Shown piece by piece: positions 55,863-64,000 of a DNA stretch of 64,000 nt. The notes beneath the pieces are model-generated. The model saw nothing but the letters and a program-made list of their open reading frames with translations. It was not told the origin of the DNA and searched no databases. The DNA lies in the NCBI RefSeq assembly GCF_022836475.1, contig NZ_BQXH01000009.1, forward strand, positions 38,233 through 102,232, read 5' to 3'. Numbering within the stretch: position 1 is the first letter of the stretch; every line of letters begins with the position of its first letter. A program made the translations under genes and the position numbers. Source of the DNA: Ligilactobacillus pabuli. Lineage in GTDB: Bacteria; Bacillota; Bacilli; Lactobacillales; Lactobacillaceae.

Positions 55863-57092
55863 TTGAAAAATGTACTTGTGATCGGTGCAGGCGCACGTGA
55901 ACACGCAATTGCTGCGACCTTTATACGCAGCCGACAGGTTGATCGTGTTTACTGTGCCCCAGGCAACCCGGGCATGGTCAAAAGCGGGATCCAGTTGGCA
56001 GCAATTGCTGAAAATGACTTTGAGAGCCTGGCAGAATTTATCGAGCAAAAACAGGTCGACTTGGTTTTCGTGGGACCGGAAGCACCCTTAGCTGACGGAA
56101 TCGTTGACTTCTTACAAAAGCGCGGTGTGCAGGTTTTTGGCCCTTCACAGAGTGCAGCGCGGTTGGAAAGCGATAAAAAGTTTGCCAAAAACTTCATGTT
56201 ACGTAACCAAATTCCGACCGCTGCCTTTGCGACTTTTAGCGACTATGAAACGGCACTGGCTTACGCGCAAAACTTGAGTTTTCCATTGGTGATCAAGGAA
56301 AACGGTTTGGCCGACGGCAAAGGCGTTCAGATCGTGACTGAGGTCACCAAATTGGAAGCAGCTTTGCATCAAGCCTTCACTCAGAGCGGTCAAGTTCTGA
56401 TCGAGGAATATTTGGAAGGCGAAGAGTTCTCCTTGATGCTGTTTATGGGCGGACCAGAACCGGTCGTTTTACCGATCTCCCAGGATCATAAGAAAATTTT
56501 TGCAGAGGAGCAGGGTCCTAATACCGGTGGCATGGGAGCCTATTCGCCGGTGCCGCACATCACGAGGAAAATCGTGGAACAAGCCCGGCAAACAATAGTA
56601 GAGCCGACGATTGCTGGTTTGAAAAAAGAGGGCTTGGAATATTCCGGCACACTGTACGTTGGCTGCATGGTGACCCCGACAGGGATCAAGGTCATTGAAT
56701 ACAACGTGCGGCTGGGTGATCCGGAGACGCAGATCTTGCTGCCGCAACTGACCAGTGATTTTTACACGGCAATCACTGATTTAACGACAGGACGGACACC
56801 AGACATGAAGTGGCAAAGCCGGGAGTTTTATCTCGGAACAGTCGTGGCCGCTCCCGGCTATCCGAGTCAACCCAAACAAGGACTGCCGCTGCCAGAACTG
56901 CCAACTAACGTTTTCTATGCAGGGGTCGTTAGTGATGGAAAGTGGCTGAAAAGTTCGGGCGGGCGGATCTTCACTCTGGTGGAACATGCGCCGACTTTGA
57001 AAGAAGCACAAGCCAAGGTCAATGCTACGTTAGAACGACTAGCCCTAACTGAATTTTATTACCGTAAGGATATCGGATTTCGTGATTTATAA
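55863..57092 (+). CDS. purD: Phosphoribosylamine-glycine ligase
   Basis: ATP-grasp enzyme joining glycine to phosphoribosylamine (GAR), 409 residues, TTG start at 55863 behind AAGGAGG. VIGAGAREHAIAATFIRS and CAPGNPGMVKSG are the substrate loops; ATP-grasp signatures are PLVIKENGLADGKGVQIV and FNVRLGDPETQ (seen as EYNVRLGDPETQILLP). Last gene of the classical pur operon; no terminator is visible after it, so fhs (55 bp on) may share the transcript. This operon is distinctly richer in GC than its surroundings. Confidence 0.95.
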   Translation: MKNVLVIGAGAREHAIAATFIRSRQVDRVYCAPGNPGMVKSGIQLAAIAENDFESLAEFIEQKQVDLVFVGPEAPLADGIVDFLQKRGVQVFGPSQSAARLESDKKFAKNFMLRNQIPTAAFATFSDYETALAYAQNLSFPLVIKENGLADGKGVQIVTEVTKLEAALHQAFTQSGQVLIEEYLEGEEFSLMLFMGGPEPVVLPISQDHKKIFAEEQGPNTGGMGAYSPVPHITRKIVEQARQTIVEPTIAGLKKEGLEYSGTLYVGCMVTPTGIKVIEYNVRLGDPETQILLPQLTSDFYTAITDLTTGRTPDMKWQSREFYLGTVVAAPGYPSQPKQGLPLPELPTNVFYAGVVSDGKWLKSSGGRIFTLVEHAPTLKEAQAKVNATLERLALTEFYYRKDIGFRDL

Positions 57093-57147
57093 GTTAAGTT
57101 GACTGTCTTCAAATTCAAGGCAATAGCTTGTGGAAGGATGTTTATAA

Positions 57148-58812
57148 ATGGTCTCAGATATTGAAGTTTCTCAAAGTGTTCAGCCAGAAAAAATTCAAGA
57201 TATAGCTGCTAAAATAGGAATTAGTCAAGAACAATTGGAAGTCTACGGTACAGATAAAGCTAAAATAGCTCTGCACAAATTTGATCATCTGCCACGAAAA
57301 GGCAAGTTGATTTTAGTCACTGCTATCACACCCACTCCTGCTGGAGAAGGAAAAACAACTGTGGGAATCGGCTTGGACGATGCACTTAATCTAATTGGCA
57401 AAAAGTCGATCGTTGCGATCCGTGAACCTTCTGTAGGACCAGTCTTCGGCATTAAAGGAGGCGCTGCCGGTGGTGGACATTCTCAAGTGATCCCAATGGA
57501 GGACATCAATCTTCATTTTACTGGAGATCTGCACGCAATTGGAATTGCGAATAATTTACTGGCTGCTTTGATCGATAATCATATTTATCAAGGAAATGAA
57601 CTAGATATCGATGTTAAAAATATTACTTGGAAACGTTCGCTCGATATGAATGATCGGCAATTAAGGCTTTTTGTCGGTGGATTAGGTAATCATGCCAGCG
57701 GGATACCACACGAAGATGGTTTTGATATTACGGCAGCTTCAGAAATAATGGCTACTCTTTGTTTGGCAACAGACTTGCTTGATTTAAAAGAAAGATTGGC
57801 TAAGATCGTTATTGGTTATAGTAGGAAGGGTGAACCAGTCACTGCTGGTCAATTAAAGGCTGAAGGTGCGATGGCAGCAGTGCTAAAAGATGCTATCAAA
57901 CCAAATATCGTGCAGACTTTGGCGCATAATCCGGCTTTTGTTCACGGCGGTCCATTTGCGAATATTGCTCATGGCTGCAGTTCACTAATTGGTACAGATC
58001 TTGCGTTGAAGTTGGGGGATTATGTAGTTACTGAGGCTGGTTTTGGTGCTGATCTTGGAGCTGAAAAATTCTTAGATATTGTTGCTCCTCGTTTGGGTAA
58101 AACACCGGATGCAGTTGTGCTAGTGGCTACCGTTCGTGCGCTCAAGATGCATGGCGGTTTGAATAAAAAAGAATTAAATGAAGAAAATTTGGATGCGCTA
58201 AAAAATGGGTTGCCTAACTTGTTACGGCATGTTCATAATATGCATGAAGTCTATGGCTTGCCGACAGTAGTGGCTATTAATAAATATCCGACTGATACTC
58301 AAGCAGAGTTAGACTTAGTGCGAGAAGAATGCCAACGTTTAGGAATCAATGCCATTGAAGCCGATGTCTGGGGACAAGGCGGAGCAGGTGCCACTGAGCT
58401 TGCCCAGGAAGTTGTTAAATTAGCTGATATGCCAGCAGACTTTACAGCAATTTATGATAAGGAAGATCCGATCCAAGATAAAATTGAAAAAGTTGCAACT
58501 AAAATTTATGGCGCAGACGGTATTACAGTGGCGGGTCCTGCGAAAAAGAGTATCAAGAAGCTAGAACATCTCGGCTATGGCAATTTGCCGATCTGCATTG
58601 CTAAAACCCAGTATTCATTTTCAGCTAACAAAAACTCTTTAGGAGCGCCAAAAGGATTTAAAGTACCAGTCAAAGAAATTAAGGTCAATGCTGGAGCAGG
58701 ATTTATTGTAGTTTCCACCGGCTCTGTAATGACAATGCCGGGGTTGCCTAAAGCACCAGCTGCTGAAAAGATCGATGTGACCGCTGATGGAAAAATTACT
58801 GGTTTGTTTTAG
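57148..58812 (+). CDS. fhs: Formate-tetrahydrofolate ligase
   Basis: Makes 10-formyl-tetrahydrofolate from formate, ATP and tetrahydrofolate, 554 residues. The P-loop [16 protein letters not shown] is at about residue 66-80; [35 protein letters not shown] is the folate and formate site. It supplies the formyl groups that PurN and PurH use, which explains its place 55 bp after purD. Its base composition is more AT-rich than purE-purD, like most other genes here, so it may have joined the operon later. GGAAGGATG is upstream of ATG 57148. Confidence 0.94.
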   Translation: MVSDIEVSQSVQPEKIQDIAAKIGISQEQLEVYGTDKAKIALHKFDHLPRKGKLILVTAITPTPAGEGKTTVGIGLDDALNLIGKKSIVAIREPSVGPVFGIKGGAAGGGHSQVIPMEDINLHFTGDLHAIGIANNLLAALIDNHIYQGNELDIDVKNITWKRSLDMNDRQLRLFVGGLGNHASGIPHEDGFDITAASEIMATLCLATDLLDLKERLAKIVIGYSRKGEPVTAGQLKAEGAMAAVLKDAIKPNIVQTLAHNPAFVHGGPFANIAHGCSSLIGTDLALKLGDYVVTEAGFGADLGAEKFLDIVAPRLGKTPDAVVLVATVRALKMHGGLNKKELNEENLDALKNGLPNLLRHVHNMHEVYGLPTVVAINKYPTDTQAELDLVREECQRLGINAIEADVWGQGGAGATELAQEVVKLADMPADFTAIYDKEDPIQDKIEKVATKIYGADGITVAGPAKKSIKKLEHLGYGNLPICIAKTQYSFSANKNSLGAPKGFKVPVKEIKVNAGAGFIVVSTGSVMTMPGLPKAPAAEKIDVTADGKITGLF

Positions 58813-59734
58813 ATAGGTAATTTTATGAAGACTGTGCTGCTAGCCCAGTTTATCCTCGGATGTAGCAACTGCTGCTGAAAAAGTGGCTTGAGTGTTAGTT
58901 GTTGTGCTTGGAATCTGTTTGAACTGTATGGTTGAATACATTAACCTTGTTAAAAGCTGATATCCGTAAAATGTTGATTTTATGCCGCTAACTCCAGCGG
59001 CCGTGCTGGCAATGCTTGATTATTGTGAAATTCCATTAGAAGAAAAAAATCACTATTATGAAGTGCCCCATAATTGATTAGATATAAAAGTCTAATAATT
59101 ATGGGGCACTTCATGTATTATATCGAACAGTTTGTCCGTAATTCCATCATAGGAGCCAAATATATACTTGATTACTCTAACTAGAGTTTTCTCATTATGT
59201 TAGCCTTTGCGAAAGATAAGATCAGTAAAAACCATCTAGCTTATCTAACTGCTTGGGTAGCTTAATTTTTTTAAAATTAGAAGGGATCGTTTGTTTGACG
59301 TACGCAAAAATAAAAGCGGAGTAAAAAAACAGACACTTTTTTTACACAAACCATGGAATGAACTGACTACTTTCCGCTATTTTACAAATAAGGAAGCCTA
59401 CGGCTTATTTCGATGCTAGTTATTTTCACAAAAAATGGTACAACGTAATTTATTCTAAAAGAAACTTATTTTAAAAGAATAACAGATGGCGGTTTTTCAT
59501 TATCTTGAATATGAACAAGCTTATTCTGGGAAAGTCCGAATGCTGGGCTATTGAATAGAAACCAGTTAAGGCAGTGGTGTATAGGTTCTTTTTGGACGCT
59601 TAAAAAATGAACTGTTTTATATGGAGTATTCTGGAAGGATATTAGTATAGACCCAGTGAGCAGTATTTTTGACGCTGAGTTGTTTAAATAGTACGTTTTT
59701 ATTAGTAGAAATAAAACAAATAGGAGATGAAATA
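58813..59734. other. Degenerate intergenic stretch with a large hairpin and gene fragments
   Basis: About 920 bp without a convincing gene. At 58962-58980 a 19-bp string (ATCCGTAAAATGTTGATTT) is identical to codons of the NCS2 permease at 31112-31130, so a degraded permease copy may lie here. A 31-codon frame at 58983 (MPLTPAAVLAMLDYCEIPLEE and on) ends at a strong hairpin: arms ATGAAGTGCCCCATAATT (58-75 of 59 kb) and its complement at 59097-59114. The rest is AT-rich. Confidence 0.5.
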
Positions 59735-60994
59735 ATGAAACAAGTACCAGAAACAAAAATCAAACTAACGGATGTAAAGGAGTTGCTTAATAAAGGGTAT
59801 AACCTTTTAGGTGAGCTTCGTGAAGAAGCAGATGCTCCAGTAGCAAAAGCAGAATTTCTGACAGAAGAAATTACAACCGTTTATGGAGAAGAAGCAGCGC
59901 GTAAATTTTATAATCCTGAAAACTTCAAGCGGGAAGGGTCTATGCCAAAAGTAGTATTGAAAACTTTATTTGGTGAAGACGGCGTACAGACGATAGATGG
60001 AAAGAAACACCATCAACGTAAAAATTATTTCATGGATTTGATGACTCCAGAACGTATGGAAGACTATAGAGCTATTCTAGATCAAAATCTTGCAACCGAA
60101 CTCGATCAGCAACATGGCACTTTTGAGTTATTCGACCTTTCTAAAAGAGTTCTCTTTAACTCTATTTGTGAATGGGCTGGAATTAATCTAGCACAGTATG
60201 ATCCGAAAGAAATCGATAAGCTTGCTAGTAATCAAATATCCATGATTAGCGGAGCCATCACTTCTCCAACGGACCACTTGAAAGGAGTAAAAGACCGTAA
60301 CGAATCAGAGGGATGGGCTCAATCATTAATTAAAGAAGCTCGCAAAAATCCTGTACCAGGCAAAGAAAATCTTGCCCTCTATACATTCGCACAAGCAGAA
60401 GACCTAGAAGGAGAGTTATTACCAGTAGAGGTTGCAGCAGTTGAATTGCTAAACATCATTCGTCCTACTGTAGCACTGACGGTTTGGATGGCCTTAATGG
60501 GGCATGCGCTTTTCAGTAAAACGAACTTGTATGACCAATTAAAAGAAGACTTTGATACCCTACAAGATTCCTTTATTCAAGAAATGCGTCGCTACTATCC
60601 ATTCTTTCCTATGTTACCAGCAATCGCTCTTCGTGATGTAGAAATTGATGGTTACGAAATACCAAAAGATAGCTGGGTTGTCTTAGATATTTATGGTACA
60701 AACCATGACGCTCGTACGATTGATCATCCAGAAAAATTTGATATCAAAAGATATATTGGAAAAACAAAAGAAATTTCTTATGAAGAAGAATACGAAATGA
60801 TTGCGCAAGGTGGAGGAGAATTTAGAAATATGCACCGTTGTGCAGGAGAATGGATTACTCTTCACAGTATGCGTGTCTTTTCTGACCAATTAGTAAATAA
60901 ATATAACTTTAGTATTCCCGAACAAGACTGGACCGTTCCAATGAACCAATTTCCTACGTATCCAAATAGTAAAGCATTGTTGTTTAAAGAATGA
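59735..60994 (+). CDS. CYP152-family cytochrome P450 (fatty-acid peroxygenase)
   Basis: Haem enzyme of 419 residues from ATG 59735 (GGAGATG upstream); the frame is open 22 codons further but with no ribosome site. The haem cysteine is Cys369 in GGGEFRNMHRCAGEWITLHS, and the Arg243-Pro244 pair in LNIIRPTVALTVW matches the fatty-acid carboxylate-binding arginine of CYP152 (BSbeta/P450-SPalpha) enzymes, which use H2O2 instead of a reductase to hydroxylate fatty acids. Relatives occur in bacilli and clostridia; in this background it looks acquired, with low GC and IS debris on its right side. Terminator 61080-61116 follows. Confidence 0.88.
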   Translation: MKQVPETKIKLTDVKELLNKGYNLLGELREEADAPVAKAEFLTEEITTVYGEEAARKFYNPENFKREGSMPKVVLKTLFGEDGVQTIDGKKHHQRKNYFMDLMTPERMEDYRAILDQNLATELDQQHGTFELFDLSKRVLFNSICEWAGINLAQYDPKEIDKLASNQISMISGAITSPTDHLKGVKDRNESEGWAQSLIKEARKNPVPGKENLALYTFAQAEDLEGELLPVEVAAVELLNIIRPTVALTVWMALMGHALFSKTNLYDQLKEDFDTLQDSFIQEMRRYYPFFPMLPAIALRDVEIDGYEIPKDSWVVLDIYGTNHDARTIDHPEKFDIKRYIGKTKEISYEEEYEMIAQGGGEFRNMHRCAGEWITLHSMRVFSDQLVNKYNFSIPEQDWTVPMNQFPTYPNSKALLFKE

Positions 60995-60999
60995 TTTAA

Positions 61000-61379
61000 A
61001 AATAAAAGTTTGGTAGAGAGCTCCCGATAAAATGGTACCCATGTCAAGGACACAATAAAACAAGAGATTAAGCTGCTTGAAGATGCCTCCTATATTGAAT
61101 AGGGGCCATCTTTTTTAAATTCCATTGATAACGGTAATTGTTAGAGTAACGTAAGCGCCTAATAGAAAGGTACCTAGAAAATGAAAAAGGACACCTCTAT
61201 ACTGAGAGGTGGGCTCCTATGTCAAGAATCCGGACATAAAAGTACGAACAAATTTGACTTTCAATTTAAATTACTTAATTTAATTTTCGGAGGCCGAAGT
61301 TTTAGTCCCGTTCAGATTTTAAAAACGCTTTAGAGTATATTAAATAAGCCCCAACATTATTGAATTTAATAGACTGTAG
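61000..61379. mobile_element. IS3-family end debris
   Basis: Two short strings of the type GGTACCCATGTCAAGGACAC (61032-61051) and GGGCTCCTATGTCAAGAATCCGGACA (61209-61235) resemble ends of IS3-family elements. No intact frame is present in this 380-bp stretch beyond the terminator at 61080. Confidence 0.4.
61080..61116 (+). terminator. Terminator after P450 gene
   Basis: AAGATGCCTCCTAT (61080-61093) pairs with ATAGGGGCCATCTT with one mismatch, then TTTTTT. Similar sequence at 61200-61240 seems to be IS-end debris. Confidence 0.75.
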
Positions 61380-61805
61380 CTACGCTACAAGTGAAATACG
61401 ATCACTGTTATACCAACGAATATAGTTATCAATTCCGGCGATTGCTTCATGAATTGTCTTAAAATCTTGGAAATTAACGTATTCACGTTTCAAAATTGAA
61501 TGAAAACTTTCAATTCGCGCGTTATCGCCGGGCTGACCCTTTCGGGAGTAAGAATGCTTGATACCATACTTCGATAAAGTGTTTTCAAATAAGTCACTTG
61601 TGTATTGGCTTTCCATATCACTATGAATAATTTGTGGTTTAACTGCTTGCGCCATGACTTGGGTAATAAAGTTAGTCGCTAGTTCTTTAGTCATCTGCGT
61701 ATTAAGTGGTAAGCAATAACCCGTCGGGTTACTGGATTATAGACACTAGCTAGGTAACACCAAGTATGGTTAAGGGGAATGTACGTAATATCAGTGACGA
61801 ATTTA
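61380..61805 (-). pseudogene. IS3-family transposase OrfB, frameshifted and truncated
   Basis: Catalytic core of an IS3-type integrase. The first visible part reads KFVTDITYIPLNHTWCYLASVYN and ends at a stop (61693-61691); the frame continues one base shifted from ATG 61694 with RMTKELATNFITQ and then the Asp of HSDMESQYTS and the Glu of NARIESFHSILKREY. So a one-base deletion breaks the gene. The N-terminal part is absent because an IS30 element begins at the KFVTD codons. Both catalytic Asp and Glu remain, in separate frames. Confidence 0.85.
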
Positions 61806-62908
61806 CAATTGAAGTGCAACAAGTAAGAAAATAAAAATAGACTCCTAGCCTGAGTCCTGTAGAATGAAGTCACCATAACAATCATCTAAAGGAGTTCTTA
61901 GGCTATGAGTCCATATACACATCTTACCTTAAAAGACCGCGAATGCATACTGTTAGGTGTAACTTTACACCATACTTACCAGGTTATTGCCGATCAAATC
62001 GGTTGTTCCAAAGCCACTGTGTCACGAGAAATTAAACGCAACGGCGGTCGGGGTGCCTATTCTGCCGTAAAAGCCCAGCAGAACTATCAACAGCGCCGAT
62101 TAAAGAGTCGTCGCCTCAGGGTACTGGAGAATTTAAAGCTACGCGACTTTGTCCTTCACTGCATTCTTCAACGGCAATGGTCACCCGAGCAAATCGCCGG
62201 TCGTTTATCTTTAGAGAACAGTAATTGGCATATCAGCTACAACACGATTTATCGCGGAATTGAACGAAATAATTTAGGCGTTAAACGTAAAAGTCATGGG
62301 GCTCGAGGATTCGCTCGAAAGTTACGACATCGTGGGAAAACTCGTAAGGTTAAAGGAACTGTCAACGAACGACGTGGCCGTTTTAATAATGTCCCATCAG
62401 TCCATGAACGACCAGTCTCATGTGAGAATCGGACTCGTTTTGGCCATTGGGAAGGCGATACCGTTCGCGGCAAGATCGGGTGTTCGGGTTTAGTGTCACT
62501 GGTCGACCGTAAGTCACGATACCTTCTGTCTGAGCGTGTACCCAAAGTGAATGCCAAGAATGTGACCCAAGCGATGATCGACCTCCTGCATACAGTCACA
62601 CCTAAACGCGTTCGTACACTTACACCAGACCGAGGTACAGAGTTTGCGGGTTATCGTGAAGTCGGTAAAGAGCTTGGTATCTCAGTCTATTTTCCAGACC
62701 CGCACGCACCACAACAACGTGGGACCAACGAAAATACCAATGGTCTCATCCGAGAGTATTTTCCCAAAGGAACTGACCTTGATGAACTGACCGATCAAGA
62801 TATCGCGAAGTTTGTCAGGGATTTAAATAATCGACCCCGTAAGGTCTTAGTCTGGAAGACACCGTCTGAAGTTTTCTTCGGTAAAAAGTTACACTTGATT
62901 TGACAATT
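61802..62908 (+). mobile_element. Intact IS30-family insertion sequence
   Basis: A transposase gene flanked by imperfect inverted repeats: TTACAATTGAAGTGCAAC at the left (61803-61820) and GTTACACTTGATTTGACA at the right (62888-62905), 13 of 18 positions matching when inverted. The left end lies exactly at the break in the IS3 gene. A 2-3 bp duplication could not be confirmed because the other half of the IS3 gene is missing. Confidence 0.75.
61905..62903 (+). CDS. IS30-family transposase
   Basis: 332 residues, ATG 61905 behind AAAGGAG. The N-terminal helix-turn-helix for the inverted repeats reads LTLKDRECILLGVTLHHTYQVIADQIGCSKATVSREIKRN. The DDE catalytic set is complete: Asp185 in HWEGDTVRG, Asp242 in LTPDRGTEF and Glu276 in GTNENTNGLIREYFPKGTDL. 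Nothing is truncated, so it should be functional. It sits in debris of older IS elements and to the left of the YdhK-like lipoprotein gene. Transposition causes 2-3 bp duplications in this family. Confidence 0.93.
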   Translation: MSPYTHLTLKDRECILLGVTLHHTYQVIADQIGCSKATVSREIKRNGGRGAYSAVKAQQNYQQRRLKSRRLRVLENLKLRDFVLHCILQRQWSPEQIAGRLSLENSNWHISYNTIYRGIERNNLGVKRKSHGARGFARKLRHRGKTRKVKGTVNERRGRFNNVPSVHERPVSCENRTRFGHWEGDTVRGKIGCSGLVSLVDRKSRYLLSERVPKVNAKNVTQAMIDLLHTVTPKRVRTLTPDRGTEFAGYREVGKELGISVYFPDPHAPQQRGTNENTNGLIREYFPKGTDLDELTDQDIAKFVRDLNNRPRKVLVWKTPSEVFFGKKLHLI

Positions 62909-62915
62909 CGTCGCG

Positions 62916-62952
62916 CAAAAAAGGACCAAAACAAAAGTTTTGCTTTGATCCC
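62916..62952 (-). terminator. Terminator of YdhK-type lipoprotein gene
   Basis: On the minus strand GGATCAAAGCAAAAC pairs with GTTTTGGTCC, followed by TTTTTTGCGC. Confidence 0.7.
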
Positions 62953-63007
62953 TATTTCAACGCTGATCACTAAAAGTTTTTAAATCAGCTTTTATTACAG
63001 ATTTATA

Positions 63008-63565
63008 TTAACGTTTTTCAATTTCATCTTCAGCGACCCATTTATGGTTGGTAACTTGCTTGCCACCATTTGTAGGCTGATAATTTACCATGTAAGCTGG
63101 TCCCTTTTGGATCTCAACTATCGTAGCAGAGCTATTTTTCATCCCCGCCATATGATCAGCTTTTAATGTTACCTTATCACCTTTTTTGTATTCTTTTCGA
63201 TTACCCTTGATTTCATTAATAGTGACCCATTTATGATCTTTGACCATTTTTTTATCGGAAGTTGATTTGTAATCTACTGCGTATAACTTCGAGTCATAAG
63301 CATTTACGATCGTTGCATTGGCATCTTTCATACCTTTCATATGATCTGCCGTTAACTTAACTTTAGTACCGGCCTTATATTTTGGTTGCTCAGCTTTCTT
63401 TAAACCATGCACTTTTTTCGAACCTGTATGCTCGTGCATTTCTGTTTTCTCAGAAGAATGACTGTGCGTAGATGACCCTTCTTTTTGAGTAGAATTACTA
63501 GAACAGCCTGCCACCAAGAATAACATGGCAACTACTGCACACACATACAGTACTAACTTTTTCAA
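63008..63565 (-). CDS. YdhK-family lipoprotein with two DUF1541 repeats
   Basis: Lipid-anchored protein of 185 residues. TTG at 63565 has AAGGAG eight bases upstream and is preferred over GTG three codons earlier. The signal peptide (KKLVLYVCAVVAMLFL) ends in the lipobox VAGC. A His-rich, polar stretch follows (STHSHSSEKTEMHEHTGSKKVHG), and then two copies of a DUF1541 module: YKAGTKVKLTADHMKGMKDANATIVNAYD and YKKGDKVTLKADHMAGMKNSSATIVEIQK, each ending in a KWV-EI motif. YdhK relatives are often next to copper or other metal transporters; here the His-rich part suggests metal handling. No transporter neighbour is visible. Confidence 0.88.
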   Translation of the reverse strand: MKKLVLYVCAVVAMLFLVAGCSSNSTQKEGSSTHSHSSEKTEMHEHTGSKKVHGLKKAEQPKYKAGTKVKLTADHMKGMKDANATIVNAYDSKLYAVDYKSTSDKKMVKDHKWVTINEIKGNRKEYKKGDKVTLKADHMAGMKNSSATIVEIQKGPAYMVNYQPTNGGKQVTNHKWVAEDEIEKR

Positions 63566-63754
63566 CTTTCCCACTCCTTTTTGATAAAGTCTGTTTCTAC
63601 CTTAACTATAACTAAGAAATAGCTAGTTGACAACAAATTACCCTCAGCAAATTGAGTATGCTCATTTATCTTAAAAAAGCGGCACATTCTGCCAATAAAA
63701 AAGCCTTCCCTTAGCACTGAAGTGCAACAAAAAAGTTAGACATTTAAATAAGTT

Positions 63755-64000
63755 TTAACTAGTTAAGACCTGTTTTCGGTATTCTACCGGAGATAGGCCT
63801 TTTGTTTTCAAAGAAATTCGTTCATTATTAAACCACTGAACATAATCTTCTGTAATCATAATCAACTCTTCAAGGTCTTGAATCTTACACCGATTCAAAC
63901 GCTCACGTTTTAATAGATTAAAGAAACTTTCAATTGGTGCGTTATCTAGACAATTTCCTTTGCGCGACATACTTTGAATGAACTCTAAATCTTGTAGTTT
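63755..64000 (-). CDS. IS3-family (IS150-like) transposase OrfB, C-terminal part (partial)
   Basis: The frame enters from the right edge and ends at 63755, giving the last 81 residues: KLQDLEFIQSMSRKGNCLDNAPIESFF, NLLKRERLNRCKIQDLEELIMITEDYVQWFNNERISL and KTKGLSPVEYRKQVLTS. The DDE glutamate (APIESFF) is present. The string SMSRKGNCLDNAPIESFF is a strong IS150-type mark. A possible IS end, CTGAAGTGCAACAAAAAAG with GTTAGAC, follows at 63718-63743. Only the C-terminal portion is in the window. Confidence 0.9.
   Translation of the reverse strand, partial: KLQDLEFIQSMSRKGNCLDNAPIESFFNLLKRERLNRCKIQDLEELIMITEDYVQWFNNERISLKTKGLSPVEYRKQVLTS

Noticed and set aside
58983..59078. Short frame MPLTPAAVLAMLDYCEIPLEE and on
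   Set aside because: 31 codons, no ribosome site, ends inside a strong hairpin. Probably a fragment of a lost gene.
59466..59756. Minus-strand frame of 96 codons before the P450 gene
   Set aside because: No ribosome site, overlaps the start of the well-supported P450 gene, and no recognisable pattern. Could be a decayed gene, but I cannot support it.

Overview
The window is a low-to-moderate GC Firmicutes chromosome segment, almost certainly from a Lactobacillaceae member. The grounds are: many phosphotransferase (PTS) and 6-phospho-beta-glucosidase genes, CcpA-type cre sites, Gram-positive Shine-Dalgarno sites, the gene order purEKCSQLFMNHD, an MntH transporter, TTG and GTG starts, and IS30/IS3 elements of lactobacillus type. 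I cannot name the species.

Layout. 1-3.1 kb: a DeoR-type regulator (partial), a GH1 6-phospho-beta-glucosidase and a PTS IIC. 3.2-9.6 kb: housekeeping and accessory genes (nitroreductase, ABC exporter pair, GlcD-type flavoprotein, two tandem phosphoglycerate-mutase-like genes, an ABM monooxygenase). 9.66-11.73 kb: a TnpB-only IS200/IS605-type element flanked by two copies of a ~250-bp cassette that looks like a type I toxin-antitoxin locus. 12-14 kb: mntH. 14.2-18 kb: an OpuC/EgtU-type ABC importer with a glutathione-reductase-like flavoprotein. 18.6-20.4 kb: an ABC-F ribosome-protection-type gene behind a transcription attenuator. 20.9-24.1 kb: a GntR regulator and a IIB-IIA-glucosidase operon. 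24.3-34.5 kb: a lipoprotein, twin crcB, a HAD phosphatase, a MoaF-like protein, a dicarboxylate symporter, DegV, an XRE regulator, a purine permease, a MazG-like protein and a decayed ABC transporter. 34.5-40.3 kb: two more 6-phospho-beta-glucosidases, a small membrane protein, a PTS IIC and a IIA-Glc remnant. 40.4-44.1 kb: a GlsB-like protein and a complete OpuA glycine-betaine importer. 44.2-45.5 kb: orphan galactitol-type IIA and IIB and a membrane-protein pseudogene. 45.7-58.8 kb: the complete purine biosynthesis operon followed by fhs. 58.8-64 kb: an accessory island with a CYP152-type P450, IS debris, an intact IS30 element and a YdhK-type lipoprotein.

How genes work together. Three separated beta-glucoside operons (at 21.7, 34.5 and 36.7 kb) share one promoter design: a -35 box, a GTACCAA motif in a 17-bp spacer, a -10 box, and a cre site about 10 to 20 bp further downstream. 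The nearby GntR protein is the obvious repressor candidate. One operon supplies IIB and IIA and another supplies IIC, so the permease appears to be assembled from genes 15 kb apart but co-regulated. The purine operon and fhs (formyl-tetrahydrofolate supply) form one pathway, and the NCS2 permease at 30.8 kb carries PurBox-like sites.

Most notable candidates for follow-up: the twin antisense-RNA cassettes around TnpB, the shared glucoside promoter/operator, the ABC-F attenuator, the importer-reductase cluster whose reductase lacks the usual catalytic histidine, a palindrome shared by two unlinked oxidoreductase/MoaF-like genes, and several freshly broken genes. All assignments are by reading motifs; no database search was run.
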